Shown: positions 16,670 to 25,574, counted from the stretch's first letter. The stretch is 64,000 nt of DNA from Vulcanimicrobium alpinum (GCF_027923555.1 NZ_AP025523.1:2608484-2672483); one strand, 5' to 3'. Numbers and translations are program-made. The notes: a model not told the origin generated them from the letters alone.

Positions 16670-17673
16670 GACACCTGTGCAGGGACGGCGAGGTGAGAAA
16701 AATCGAGCGCGGCGCGGCGGGGCGCCGGAAGTTCACGGCCCAGGCTGCGCTCGCGCGCGAGATCGAGCAGTGCGATGCCGAGCGCGAGGTCGGAGAGGCC
16801 GATCCCCATCGCCTTGAACAGCGTGAGGTCGGCGCCGGCGGGTCGCTCGGCGCCTTCGGCGAGCAGCGACGAGAGCGGCCGGACCGCGGCCCAGCCGCCG
16901 GGTTCGTAGAAGTCGCGGAACTCGCGCGAAAGCGCGCGCGTCTGCTCGACGCTGTCGGCGGCGACGACCGCGCATCGCGCCAGCAGCGCCGGCTCGAACT
17001 CCGCGCGGCTCGGCACGATCGCCCCGAGCGCGTTGAGGTGCGCGCCGCGCGAGGGCATCGCGGCGTCGATGAACGGCGCCGTCGCGCGCGTCGCGGCGGT
17101 GATCACGTGCGCGCCGTCGACGGCGTCACGCACGCTCGCCGCGTCGACGGTCTCGACGCCGAGCGTCTCGCGCACGCGCTGCGCGAACGACGCGCGGTGT
17201 TCGGGGTTCGGGCTCCAAACGCGCACGCGCCGCAGCGGCCTCACCGCGGCGACGGCGGCGACCTGCGCGAGCGACTGCTTTCCGGTCCCGAGGATCGCGA
17301 GCTCCGAAGCGTCGGGGAGCGCGAGCGCACGCGTCGCCACCGCGGAAATGCCCGCGGTTCGCAGTTGCCCGAGTGCGAACGCTTCGACGATCGCGAGCAG
17401 CGCGCCGTCGTGCGCGTCATAGAGGACGAGCAGGGGCGTCGCGCCGCCCTCCGTGTGCGCCCAGGTCTTCGTCCCGACGACGCCGGCGCCGGGGACCGCC
17501 GCGCCGAGCGCGTGCAGCGTGTCGCCGCCGCCCCAGCTCGCGACAGTCTTCACCATCGTCGCCGCGGTGCCGTGCGCTTCGAGGACCAGCGTCCGGGCGA
17601 GCGCGTCGATCGCCCGCGGCAGGTCGAGCGCGGCGACGACCTCGGCCTCGGTGATCCAGCGCGGCGCGCTCAT
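16666..17673 (-). CDS. Ornithine cyclodeaminase / mu-crystallin family protein
   Basis: A 335-residue NAD(P)-dependent enzyme of the OCD/mu-crystallin family (ornithine cyclodeaminase, ketimine reductases, some alanine dehydrogenases). The Rossmann motif is ASELAILGTGKQSLAQVAAV. Flanking conserved pieces are MVKTVASWGGGDTLHALGA, GVVGTKTWAHTEGGATPLLV and HLNALGAIVPSRAEFEPALL. In an aromatic-acid operon the role may be reduction of an imine or oxo intermediate, which is speculative. Start ATG (17673) overlaps the CMD-family stop, and its stop overlaps the cupin start. Confidence 0.88.
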   Translation of the reverse strand: MSAPRWITEAEVVAALDLPRAIDALARTLVLEAHGTAATMVKTVASWGGGDTLHALGAAVPGAGVVGTKTWAHTEGGATPLLVLYDAHDGALLAIVEAFALGQLRTAGISAVATRALALPDASELAILGTGKQSLAQVAAVAAVRPLRRVRVWSPNPEHRASFAQRVRETLGVETVDAASVRDAVDGAHVITAATRATAPFIDAAMPSRGAHLNALGAIVPSRAEFEPALLARCAVVAADSVEQTRALSREFRDFYEPGGWAAVRPLSSLLAEGAERPAGADLTLFKAMGIGLSDLALGIALLDLARERSLGRELPAPRRAALDFSHLAVPAQVS

Positions 17674-18221
17674 CGTGCCGCTGCCTCGAAGATCCCGGCG
17701 ACCGGCGGCGCGAGGTCGAGCGCGTTGACGATCGTTGCGTGCATCGCGTACCGGCCGATCAACATCAGCACGCCGACGGCAACCTGCGGGTCGGTGCGTT
17801 CGGCGACGGCGTCGACCAGCGCGAGACAGTCCTTGCCGGCCCGTTCCAGCGCGCCGAGGACCAGCCGCTGGACCGCCTGCTCGTCGGGCGCGAGCACCGC
17901 ATCGGCGGGATCGAGCCGCTCGACGGCGCGCACCCAATCGGCACCGTAGCCGAGCTTCACGCAGAGCCGCTCGTGCTGGTTGCGCTCGTACGCGTTGTCG
18001 AGCTTCGTCGCGACGCTGAGCGCGACGACTTCGGTCAGCCGGTCGGGGACGGTCGCTTTGAGCGCCTCGGTGAGCCGATAGAACGCCTCGAGCGCGTCGG
18101 GCTGGTTGGCGGTGCACCGGAAGAATTCACCCAAATAGCCAAGCCGCTCGACGCGCGGCCGCAGCAGCGCGGCGAGTCCGTCGGGGAGTTGTTCCATCGT
18201 GAGACGCGGGATCGCGGACAT
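17670..18221 (-). CDS. Carboxymuconolactone decarboxylase (AhpD-like) family protein
   Basis: A 183-residue all-helical CMD-family protein: PDRLTEVVALSVATKLDNAY followed by ERNQHERLCVKLGYGADW matches the CMD core (conserved His in NQHE). The redox CxxC of AhpD peroxidase-type members is absent, favouring a decarboxylase-like or structural role. It is the first gene of the operon CMD-OCD-cupin-DapA. Start MSAIPRLTM (18221) is preceded by AAGGG about 9 bp upstream; a longer in-frame start lies in the promoter region. A divergent MarR gene faces it. Confidence 0.85.
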   Translation of the reverse strand: MSAIPRLTMEQLPDGLAALLRPRVERLGYLGEFFRCTANQPDALEAFYRLTEALKATVPDRLTEVVALSVATKLDNAYERNQHERLCVKLGYGADWVRAVERLDPADAVLAPDEQAVQRLVLGALERAGKDCLALVDAVAERTDPQVAVGVLMLIGRYAMHATIVNALDLAPPVAGIFEAAAR

Positions 18222-18235
18222 TCCAACACCCTTTG

Positions 18236-18280
18236 AGTATCGAAGTATTTGGAAATATACACATTTTTCCGAGATGCCGC
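18236..18280. promoter_or_regulatory. AT-rich divergent promoter/operator region for CMD operon and MarR gene
   Basis: A sharp AT-rich pocket in otherwise GC-rich DNA between the two divergent starts. It contains GTATTTGGAAATATAC (18245-18260), an interrupted palindrome of the size MarR dimers bind, and on the minus strand AAATACTTCGAT (18250-18239), the same 12-mer found at 10181-10192. A minus-strand GATACT (18241-18236) could be the operon's -10 box. Confidence 0.5.
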
Positions 18281-18320
18281 AAGGCGGTGGCAGGCGCACC
18301 CTCGTCGAACCCGCACGGAC

Positions 18321-18797
18321 GTGAAAAAAGCGGTCAGCCTCACGGATGCGGTCGGGTTCCACCTCGACCCGCAACGCAGTTTCGGCTACCTGCTGCGCGA
18401 AGCGTCACGGACGATGATGCGCGCGCTCGGGGACCGGATCGAACGGCACGACGTGACGTTGGGCCAGTACTTCATCCTGCGCGAATTGTGGGAAGAGGAC
18501 GGTCTCACCCAGCGCGAGCTCAGCACTCGGATCGGGATCCTCGAGCCGTCGACGGTCGCGGCGCTCGACGCGATGGAGAAGCGCGGCCTGATCGAACGGC
18601 GCCGCAGCGTCGAAGATCGCCGCAAGACGCACATCATGCTCACGCCCAAGAGCAAACGGCTGCGCACGGTTCTGCTCCGCTACGCCGCCGAGGTCAATGC
18701 GCTCGCGCTCAAGGGCGTCTCGAGCGCCCAGATCCGTCAGGTCCGCGAGGTCCTGCAACGCGTTCGCGCCAACCTCACCGCACACCCAGAGGAGTGA
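18321..18797 (+). CDS. MarR-family transcriptional regulator (catabolic operon)
   Basis: A 158-residue winged-helix regulator. Core: DVTLGQYFILRELWEEDGLT, then QRELSTRIGILEPSTVAALD (recognition helix) and the wing RRSVEDRRKTHIMLTPKSKR with the DRR signature. The GTG at 18321 (VKKAVSLTD) is my start; an ATG at 18249 would add 24 untypical residues and fall in the promoter. It probably represses the divergent operon and is released by an aromatic acid (family knowledge plus position). It is clearly paralogous to the MarR at 42016-42483, sharing VTLGQYFILRELW and QREL. Confidence 0.88.
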   Translation: MKKAVSLTDAVGFHLDPQRSFGYLLREASRTMMRALGDRIERHDVTLGQYFILRELWEEDGLTQRELSTRIGILEPSTVAALDAMEKRGLIERRRSVEDRRKTHIMLTPKSKRLRTVLLRYAAEVNALALKGVSSAQIRQVREVLQRVRANLTAHPEE

Positions 18798-18801
18798 ACG
18801 G

Positions 18802-19353
18802 ATGAGACTCGCGACCGGCATGGTGTTGTTCGCGGCGCTCGGTGCTGCCGCGAACGCGCAGACATCGTCGCCCGCTCCCGCGACGCGTGCGTCGGCGGCG
18901 CCCGCGATCACGCAGCAAGTCCCGCAAGCGCAGATTTCGATCTCGGGCTGGCGGCTCCAGTGCGACTCGTCGGGCGGGGCGCTGCAGTGCGCCCTGCTCG
19001 ATCAAGTCACCGCGCGCGGCGGCGGCGCGATCAGCACGATTTCGATCACGCGCCCGGCCGATGCCGCAGCCCCCTCGGCGCTGGTACAGGTTCCGCTGGG
19101 GATCGCGCTTTCCGACGGGATTCGCCTGGGGTTCGAGAACGGCGCCGTGCAGACGCTCTCGGTCTTCACCTGCAACCGCAACGGCTGCTTTGCGCGCGCG
19201 CCGCTCGGCGAGCCGACGCTCGCGGCGATGCGGGCGGCAAAGCTGCCGCTGCGCATCGCCTACGAATCGCTGGCCGACAACGGTGCGAAGCAGACGGTGA
19301 CGATCACGCTCGCCCTCGACGGCTTCGCGGCCGCGTACGACAGGCTGCGCTAG
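18802..19353 (+). CDS. Invasion-associated locus B (IalB)-like secreted protein
   Basis: A 183-residue exported protein: signal peptide MRLATGMVLFAALGAAANAQ, then the IalB-type domain ISISGWRLQCDSSGGALQCA, PLGIALSDGIRLGFENGAVQ, VFTCNRNGCFARAPLGEPTL and DNGAKQTVTITLALDGFAAA. The paired cysteines (SCD..LQC, TCNRNGC) are typical. Family members act in the periplasm; the function is poorly defined despite the name. GAGGAG precedes the ATG by about 8 bp. Its TAG stop and the convergent autotransporter stop share the palindrome CTAG (19350-19353). Confidence 0.8.
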   Translation: MRLATGMVLFAALGAAANAQTSSPAPATRASAAPAITQQVPQAQISISGWRLQCDSSGGALQCALLDQVTARGGGAISTISITRPADAAAPSALVQVPLGIALSDGIRLGFENGAVQTLSVFTCNRNGCFARAPLGEPTLAAMRAAKLPLRIAYESLADNGAKQTVTITLALDGFAAAYDRLR

Positions 19354-22262
19354 ATCTTCTTTCCGATCTGCACGTAGCCGGCGAGGTTGTGCGAGGCGCC
19401 GGAGAACTGATACGCTCCGCCGACTTTCACGTCGAGCTTGTTCTTCTGTGAGATCGAGAGCGACGGTCCGAGGTTGAAGCGTGTGCGGTCGAGCGTGTTC
19501 GTGAGAACGAACGGCGCGACGCCCGTAGGCGCACCGTCCAACGCCGCCGACGTCGCGCTGCGCGCGTTGCCGACGAGTTCCGTCACCGAGAGCTCGAGCG
19601 CGGGCCGCAGCGTCGTGCTGCCCGCGTGGCGGACCGTCGCCAGCGAGACGCCGGTCTGCATTGTCGCGAACGTCTCGCTGTGCGCGCCGACGCGCACGTC
19701 GAGCGCACCGGCACCGGTCTCGTCGAGCGCGCCTGCGTTCACGCGGGTCGCGCCGACGTCGACGAACGGCGTGAGCGTCGTCGCACCGCGTTCGATCGCG
19801 CGCTCCGCCCGCAGGTGCGCGCCGACGTACGAGGTGTGCTGATTCCCGTGCGCCGTCGCGTGCACCCCGCCGACCGGCGGCGTGCGCGTCGAGGCGTAGT
19901 TCGCGGAGCCGGCGACGATGCTCGCCGAGACGCTGCCGTCGCGGCCGATGAGCCGCTTTGCGAGCACCCCGACGTTGATGGCATCGCCCTTGAGCTGCTG
20001 CCCCGCGATCGCGTCGAGCGCGCCGGTGTCGTAGCGCAGCGCAGCCCCGACGAGCGTGCGGCCGTCGCGGATCGCCCGCTGGAAGCCGCTTGAGACGCCC
20101 GACATGCTCTGCGCGTAGCCGACGGAACCGTACGCGCCTTTCTGCTCGGCGTGCTGTGATCCCAGCGCACCCCAGCTGCAGCTCTCGTTCGATGCGAGCC
20201 GGTCGCCGTTGCGGCAGCCCAGCATCGCGCCGGAGAAGTCGAGGTTCGTCTGCAGCGCAGCCGGCGAGGCCGCGAGCGTCCCCGAGGGCGTCGCCTGCGC
20301 GTAGTACCGCTGCAGAGCCCCGAGGCTCGGCTGCGCGAACGCGCCCGCCGCGAGCGGCTGCAGCGTCGTCGTGCTGCCGGCGTTCTGGATGCGGTTCACG
20401 TACTCTCCGAACGCGACGTCATTCGCGCCGAGCGCCCCCTTCGCGCGCGGCGCGAAATCGATCGTGTAGCCAAGCTGTAGATCGTTCGCGTCCGGATACG
20501 CAAGGCTGAACGACGCCACCGCCGATTTCGGCAGCGCGAGGGTCAGCCCGCTGTGGTCGGTGATCCCGCCGCCTGCGGTCACGATCGTCTTGGCGTACGT
20601 CCCGGGCGCTGCGGCGCCCATGTTGTACAGCTGCAGATCGACCGTCCCGGCGAGCGATGCCGTTCCCGACACCACGAAGCGGTCCACGCGATTGTTCTGC
20701 AGATCGAGATCGACCAGATAGTCGGATCCCGCGCTCTGGTAGAGGCTGCCGCTGAGCGTCGTGGTCCCGATGAAGAGCCCGGCGCCCGGCGACATGATTC
20801 CGCCGTTGTTCGAGAGCGTGCCGAGGCCGCCGAAGTTCACGTAGGCACCCGGCGCGAACACGCCCTTGTTGTTGAAGATCCCGGTCGCGCCGTTGAGATC
20901 GATCGAGCCGTGGATCTTTCCGAAGTTGTTGATCGTCAGCGTTCCTGCGTTCGCCCAGATCGCCAGATCCTGATCGTTCGGATTGCTCTGCGTCGAGACG
21001 TATCCGGCCAGGCCGAGCGGATCGACGTTGTGGTTCATCAGGTCGGTGAGCGCGGAGAGCCCGTTGTGCGCCGCGGTCATGCGGGTGCCGCTTGCAGCTG
21101 CAGCCGTCGCGGTCGCGCGCACACTGCCGGGAGCGGAAAGCACCGAGCTCGCCGCAAGATTCGTCGGATCGTTCGCAACGTTCGCCCCGTCGCCGTTCAC
21201 GTTCGTCGAACGCAGTTCCGGCATCAGCGACGGACGCTGTGCCCACGTGCCGAGCACCGCCGGCTCGGCCGACGCCGTCGTCGTCGCAGCGGATGACGCC
21301 GCAGTCGAAGGCGCCGTCGTGTCGACCGAACGTGCGACCACGCCGGTCGAACGCGCGGAGGATGTTCCGCTCGACGCCGTTGCGACGGATGCCGGCGTCG
21401 CCGCCGCGACGCCCGTCGAACGCCCCGTCACCGTTTCGCTGCGCTGACCGCTCGCCGTCGTCGTCGACGACGTCGACGACTGCGGGTTGCGCGCGACTTC
21501 GTTCACGTTGCGGAACGGATACGGGACATCGTGCATCTTCGCGGTCGTGATGAGACCGTAGTTGGTGAGCGTGTTGTTCGCACCGTCGACGATGCGCACG
21601 CCCGCGCCGCTCTCGTCGCCGCCCTGCACGACACTTTCGTCGCCGACGTACACCGAGATGTTGCCGTTGCCGGCCGCACCATGGCTCTGCGCGTACACGC
21701 CGTCGGCGTTGGAGCCGTTGACGAGCACCAGTCCGTTCACGACGACGTTCACGTTGCCGCCTTTGCCCAGACCCCCTGCGCTCTGCGCGAAGATCCCGTC
21801 GGCGCCGTTGCCGAACGTGCCGAGCACGCCGTCGAAGTTCACGTTGACGGCGCCCGCCGAGCCGGCACCGCCGGCGCTCCCCGCGAATCCGAACGCGGTG
21901 CCGTTGGTCGAACCGGCAAGACCGCCGCCGCCGCCGACGCTCTGCGCGAAGATCCCGTCGGCGCCCGCGCCGAGCGTGCGGATCCACGTGATCGCATTGA
22001 CGTTGACGTCGCCGCCGTTGCCGCCGCCGCCGCCTTTGGCGGTCAGCGTCGAGGTCGATCCGAAACTGGTCTTGTTGAGCCCGGCGTCGAGCGTGCCGGC
22101 GATGCCGCCGCCGCCGCCGACCGACTGCGCGAGGATGCCGAATGCACCGTTCCCGTGCGTCGAGATCCCCGGCTCGTTTTCGCCTTCGTCGTGATTCGCC
22201 TCGGCCTGGCCGAGGCAAGCGGTTCGTCTAGGACTCCTGAGCGACCCAGGCGTCCTCTGTGA
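19350..22262 (-). pseudogene. Autotransporter (type V secretion) missing its N-terminus
   Basis: Large surface protein. The C-terminal ~270 residues form the autotransporter beta-barrel (MSGVSSGFQRAIRDGRTLVG, ending GGAYQFSGASHNLAGYVQIG). The passenger has repeated GADGIFAQS and SVGGGGG blocks (22150-21700), then a Ser/Thr/Ala-rich spacer with RSTGV repeats (21490-21200) and beta-helix-like sequence. The frame is open from 22262 but has no signal peptide and no plausible start before a GTG at 21842 inside the repeats; normal relatives continue for hundreds of residues. The 5' end appears deleted at about 22200, where a hairpin lies. It is unlikely to be exported. Confidence 0.7.
22198..22216. 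repeat. Short perfect inverted repeat at autotransporter truncation point
   Basis: GCCTCGGCC-T-GGCCGAGGC: 9-bp arms with a single-base centre. It lies where recognisable autotransporter coding sequence ends and the unassigned 22217-22267 spacer begins. It may be a terminator stem or a scar of the deletion that removed the autotransporter 5' end. Confidence 0.5.
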
Positions 22263-22267
22263 CTAGG

Positions 22268-25087
22268 CTAACGGGCCTGAGCGAGGGGCCGTTCGGCAGG
22301 GTCGAACCGCGCTCGCGCTCGGGTTCCGCCGTGCGGCGCCGGTCCGATCTCAAAACCGTCCGCGAGGCCGCCGACGAGCGTGAGCCCTCGGCCGTTTTCC
22401 GCGAACGGATCGACCACGTTTCCGCGCGCGACGAACCCCGGTCCGCGATCCTCGACGGTGAGCGTGACGACGCCGGCGACGTCGGCCTCGAGCACGACGC
22501 GCACCGGGCCGGGCGCGTGGCGCAGCGCGTTGGCGACCAGTTCGCCGAAGGCGAGTTCGGAGGGAAAACGCACGTCGTCGCGGCCGGTCCAGGCTGACGT
22601 CAGCACGCCGACATCGCGCCGCACCATCGCGGCCGTGCGCGCGTCGTCGCTGACGAAACGCCATTCGCGTTCCTCGCCGCGGCGTTCGTTCGCAAAGCGG
22701 TCGATCGTGACGGTGAGGATCGCGATGTCGTCGGTCGGTTCGTCGTCGCGCAGCACGTCCTTCATGATCGCCGCCGCGAGATGATCGATGTCGTCGCGCG
22801 CGAGCGCACGGATCGCGGCTTCGATGCGGCGTTCGCCCTCGTCGAGATCGCGCGCGAACTCCATGAGGCCGTCGGTGAACGTCACCAGCGTGCACGGCGC
22901 GTGCAGCGCGATCGCGAAATCGACGCCTTGGTCGTCGCGCAGTCCGATCGGCAGGCCCGCCGTCGGCAAGCGCTGCAGCCAGGTGCCGTCGTCGAGCAGC
23001 GGCGCGGGATGGCCGGCGGACGCATATGCGAACCGCCCCGTCACCGGATCGAGCACGCCGAAGATCGCGGTGACGAAGACGCTGCGCCCGCTCGCGACGA
23101 GCAGACGGCTCGCGCGATCGAGGATCGCCGAGGGTTCGGCGGATTCGAACGCCGCGGCGCGCAGCGCCTGGCGGATCTCGCCCATGATGACGGCGGCTTC
23201 GAGCCCATGGCCGGTGACGTCGCCGATCGTGATCGCAACGCGGCCGTCGGGGAGCGTGAACGCATCGTAGAAGTCGCCGCCGACGCGCTGCGACTCCGAC
23301 GCCGCGGAGTACGACGCCGAGAAACGCAGATCGGGGAGCAGCGGCAACTGCGCGGGCAGCATCGCGCGCTGCAGCGCGTCGGCGGTCGTCCGTTCGCGCT
23401 CGTACAACCGCGCGTGATCGAGCGAGAGCGCGGCGCGCCGCGCGAACTCGCGCAGCATCGCGACCTCGTCGGACTCGTACGCGCGTTCTTCGCGCGACGC
23501 GATCAGCGCACCGATCACGCTCTCGCCGCTGATGAGCGGCGCGACGGCGGACCAGCCGGCGCCGAGCCGGCGCCAGCGCGCGTCGGCCGCGCGCTCCGCG
23601 GGTCCGGCGACGAAGGGCGCTTCACGCGCGACGACGGCCGCGATCGCGTCCTGCAGCGCGCGGTCAACCGGCTCGCCCGCAACGCGGAAGTGACCGTCGT
23701 CGTCGACCAGCGCGACCGAGACGCGTTCGGCGAGCCGCGGCACGAGCAGCGACGCGATCGCGCCGACCGTCGCGTCGACGTCCAGCGACGCGACGAGCCG
23801 GTCGCCGGCGTTTGCGATGAACGCTTCGCGTTCTTCCAAGCGCTTTTGCGCGTCGATGTCGGTGAACGTCGCGATCCAAGCCGCGACGGCGGCGTCGGCG
23901 CCGCGCACCGGGACGGCGTTGCACAAGAACCAGCGGGAGCGCCCCGTGCGAGCTTCGCGCATCCGCACGTCCTGGGTGATCGGCTGCAGATCCGCGAGCG
24001 CGTCGTGCCAGCGCTCGCGCAACGCGGCGTCGTCGGCGGGCTCGATCGGGCGGTGCCATTCGCCGTCGCGCGACGCGTTCAAATCGAGGCCGGTATAGGC
24101 GACCCAGCGGTCGTTGACGTACTCCAAGCTCCCGGCCGCATCGGTGGTCACGAGCAGCTGCGGGACGACGTTCGCGAGCGACGCATAGCGCGCTTCGCCG
24201 ACCGCGAGCGCTTCCGCGGTCGAACGGTTGCGCTGCGCCAGGCGCACCATCAGATCGTTGATCTTCATCAGGAAGACGGCGAGGACGATCACCGCGCTCA
24301 CGAGTTCCAGGACGCGTCCGACGTACCAGCCGGTGGAGAATCGCGCGTTAGCGATCTCGCCCGCGGAGAGGACCGCGAAGAGCCGCGCCAGCACGACCAC
24401 CACCAGCCAGACTTGCGTGACGGTCTGCGGATCGAGCGCGACGAGGACCAGCGCGACGATCATCTCGACGATCAGCAGCGGCGCGATGACCTGGGCCAGC
24501 AGCGGCGTGTCGACGCCGCCGCGCGTGAGTTCGGGGAGCAGAGCGTGATCGAGCGTGACGAAGAGCGCGTACATCGCGACGGCGCCGAAGACGCTCATCG
24601 TGATCAACCGTACGACGTCGCGCGAGATGCGCCAGCGCGCGCGTGCGGCAAGGGCCTGCGCGATGAGCAACGCGCCGAAGCCGAACTGCGATGCGACGTA
24701 CGCCCAGGCCGCCGTCTGCGTCCCGGAATCGAGTGAGAGTCCGGAAAGCAGCGTCTGCGGGAACGTCTGCGGGAACGTCAGCAGGTAGATCAGCTGCGTC
24801 ACCGCGGCGTAGCCGTACGCGATCGCGAGCAGCGCGAGGCGCGGGTCGCGCTCGATCCGGTACTGCACGTAGAGCAGGATCGCGGTCAGCGTGAGGACGA
24901 CGATCCCGGCGCCGACGACGGTCGGCAGAAACGCGACCAGCAGCGGCAGGCGCGCCCCGCCCCAGGGGATCGACGCCAGAAACACCGCGGCGACGAGCGC
25001 GCTGCAGACGGCGGCCCAACGGCGATCGTCGGCCGTTGCCGGAGCGCTTGCAATATTCTCGATCGCGCGCGACTCGAGCATTCTCAT
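22268..25087 (-). CDS. Membrane PAS-GAF-SpoIIE phosphatase with C-terminal anti-sigma-type kinase domain
   Basis: A 939-residue stress/sigma-regulation sensor. Residues ~25-285 form about seven TM helices. PAS follows at ~295-420 (ASLANVVPQLLVTTDAAGSL) and GAF at ~430-580. A SpoIIE/PP2C phosphatase comes next (LPDLRFSASYSAASESQRVG, GDFYDAF, VAITIGDVTGHGLEAAVIMG with metal-binding Asp residues). Last is a HATPase_c (RsbW-like) domain: SELAFGELVANALRHAPG, TLTVEDRGPGF, ENGRGLTLVGGLADGFEI. Phosphatase and kinase/anti-sigma activities are thus in one polypeptide, usually set against an STAS anti-anti-sigma factor, which is not in this window. Start ATG 25087 (or 25081). Confidence 0.9.
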   Translation of the reverse strand: MRMLESRAIENIASAPATADDRRWAAVCSALVAAVFLASIPWGGARLPLLVAFLPTVVGAGIVVLTLTAILLYVQYRIERDPRLALLAIAYGYAAVTQLIYLLTFPQTFPQTLLSGLSLDSGTQTAAWAYVASQFGFGALLIAQALAARARWRISRDVVRLITMSVFGAVAMYALFVTLDHALLPELTRGGVDTPLLAQVIAPLLIVEMIVALVLVALDPQTVTQVWLVVVVLARLFAVLSAGEIANARFSTGWYVGRVLELVSAVIVLAVFLMKINDLMVRLAQRNRSTAEALAVGEARYASLANVVPQLLVTTDAAGSLEYVNDRWVAYTGLDLNASRDGEWHRPIEPADDAALRERWHDALADLQPITQDVRMREARTGRSRWFLCNAVPVRGADAAVAAWIATFTDIDAQKRLEEREAFIANAGDRLVASLDVDATVGAIASLLVPRLAERVSVALVDDDGHFRVAGEPVDRALQDAIAAVVAREAPFVAGPAERAADARWRRLGAGWSAVAPLISGESVIGALIASREERAYESDEVAMLREFARRAALSLDHARLYERERTTADALQRAMLPAQLPLLPDLRFSASYSAASESQRVGGDFYDAFTLPDGRVAITIGDVTGHGLEAAVIMGEIRQALRAAAFESAEPSAILDRASRLLVASGRSVFVTAIFGVLDPVTGRFAYASAGHPAPLLDDGTWLQRLPTAGLPIGLRDDQGVDFAIALHAPCTLVTFTDGLMEFARDLDEGERRIEAAIRALARDDIDHLAAAIMKDVLRDDEPTDDIAILTVTIDRFANERRGEEREWRFVSDDARTAAMVRRDVGVLTSAWTGRDDVRFPSELAFGELVANALRHAPGPVRVVLEADVAGVVTLTVEDRGPGFVARGNVVDPFAENGRGLTLVGGLADGFEIGPAPHGGTRARARFDPAERPLAQAR

Positions 25088-25201
25088 CGAAGCAGATGAT
25101 ACGACGGCGGCCTGCGCCGAACTGCCGAGCGGCCGCCGAGACGCTCGCGATCGCCCGGCACGGGCTGCGGATCGTGATGCGGATCGTACCCGCGGCGTGC
25201 A

Positions 25202-25218
25202 CCCCGGGATATCCGGGG
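25202..25218 (-). terminator. Hairpin just after the repeat-peptide gene, possible terminator
   Basis: CCCCGG-GATAT-CCGGGG, a 6-bp GC stem immediately downstream of the stop at 25223 on the minus strand. No U-tract follows, so intrinsic termination would be weak. Confidence 0.3.
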
Positions 25219-25222
25219 AGAA

Positions 25223-25414
25223 CTACGGGGTCGCGCCCGGCTTCGGCATGCCGTGCCCCTTCATCGCATCGTGGCCTTTCATCGCATCGTGGCCTTTCAT
25301 CGCGTCGTGGCCGGTCATCGCGCCGTGGGGCGCGGGCGACGACATCGCGGTATCGGCGAGTGCGGGGGTTCCCAGCGCCATCAGGACGGACAGCGCGGCG
25401 ATCGAACGAATCAT
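25223..25414 (-). CDS. Small exported His/Met-rich hexapeptide-repeat protein
   Basis: A 63-residue protein: signal peptide MIRSIAALSVLMALGTPALA, then DTAMSSPAPHGAMT and about 3.5 tandem copies of GHDAMK (…GHDAMKGHDAMKGH…), ending GMPKPGATP. It resembles the small 'pentapeptide MXKDX' periplasmic repeat proteins, but here the period is six residues. The His, Asp and Met density suggests metal (Cu/Zn/Ni) binding; this is inference. The gene stands alone, minus strand, facing a degenerate MocR gene across a perfect palindrome (25485-25502). Confidence 0.7.
   Translation of the reverse strand: MIRSIAALSVLMALGTPALADTAMSSPAPHGAMTGHDAMKGHDAMKGHDAMKGHGMPKPGATP
25261..25314. repeat. Three tandem 18-bp repeats encoding GHDAMK units
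   Basis: Units 25261-25278, 25279-25296 and 25297-25314, the first two identical (TCATCGCATCGTGGCCTT) and the third with three changes. Each encodes one hexapeptide of the small repeat protein. Such arrays can change copy number by slippage. Confidence 0.85.
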
Positions 25415-25484
25415 GACAGCAAGACTTCCTCTCGGAGTGTGAAGGCGGATCGCGCACACCGTACCAGCCGGCCGCAGTCGGCGT

Positions 25485-25502
25485 CGGTAAGGCGCCTTAC
25501 CG
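25485..25502. promoter_or_regulatory. Perfect 18-bp palindrome between repeat peptide and MocR remnant
   Basis: CGGTAAGGCGCCTTACCG in the 160-bp gap between the divergent small repeat-peptide gene and the MocR pseudogene. Likely a dimer-binding operator. The presumptive local regulator (MocR) has lost its DNA-binding domain, so any binder must now come from elsewhere. Confidence 0.5.
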
Positions 25503-25574
25503 GATCGGCTCCGCCGCAGCGCTCGCCTTTGGCTCTCGCCCGCCGGCCGCGTTTGCCCGAGAGTGGTACCCGCC

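Noticed and set aside
18249-18320. Longer MarR start at ATG 18249
   Set aside because: Would translate the AT-rich promoter and add residues without MarR similarity.
20419-22218. 599-residue minus frame over the autotransporter
   Set aside because: Off-frame translation of the Gly/Asn repeats giving Arg/Gln/Asp repeats.
24745-24780. Small tandem repeat GCGGGAACGTCT near the sensor's TM region
   Set aside because: Only two units encoding FPQTFPQT inside a TM loop; ordinary local duplication.
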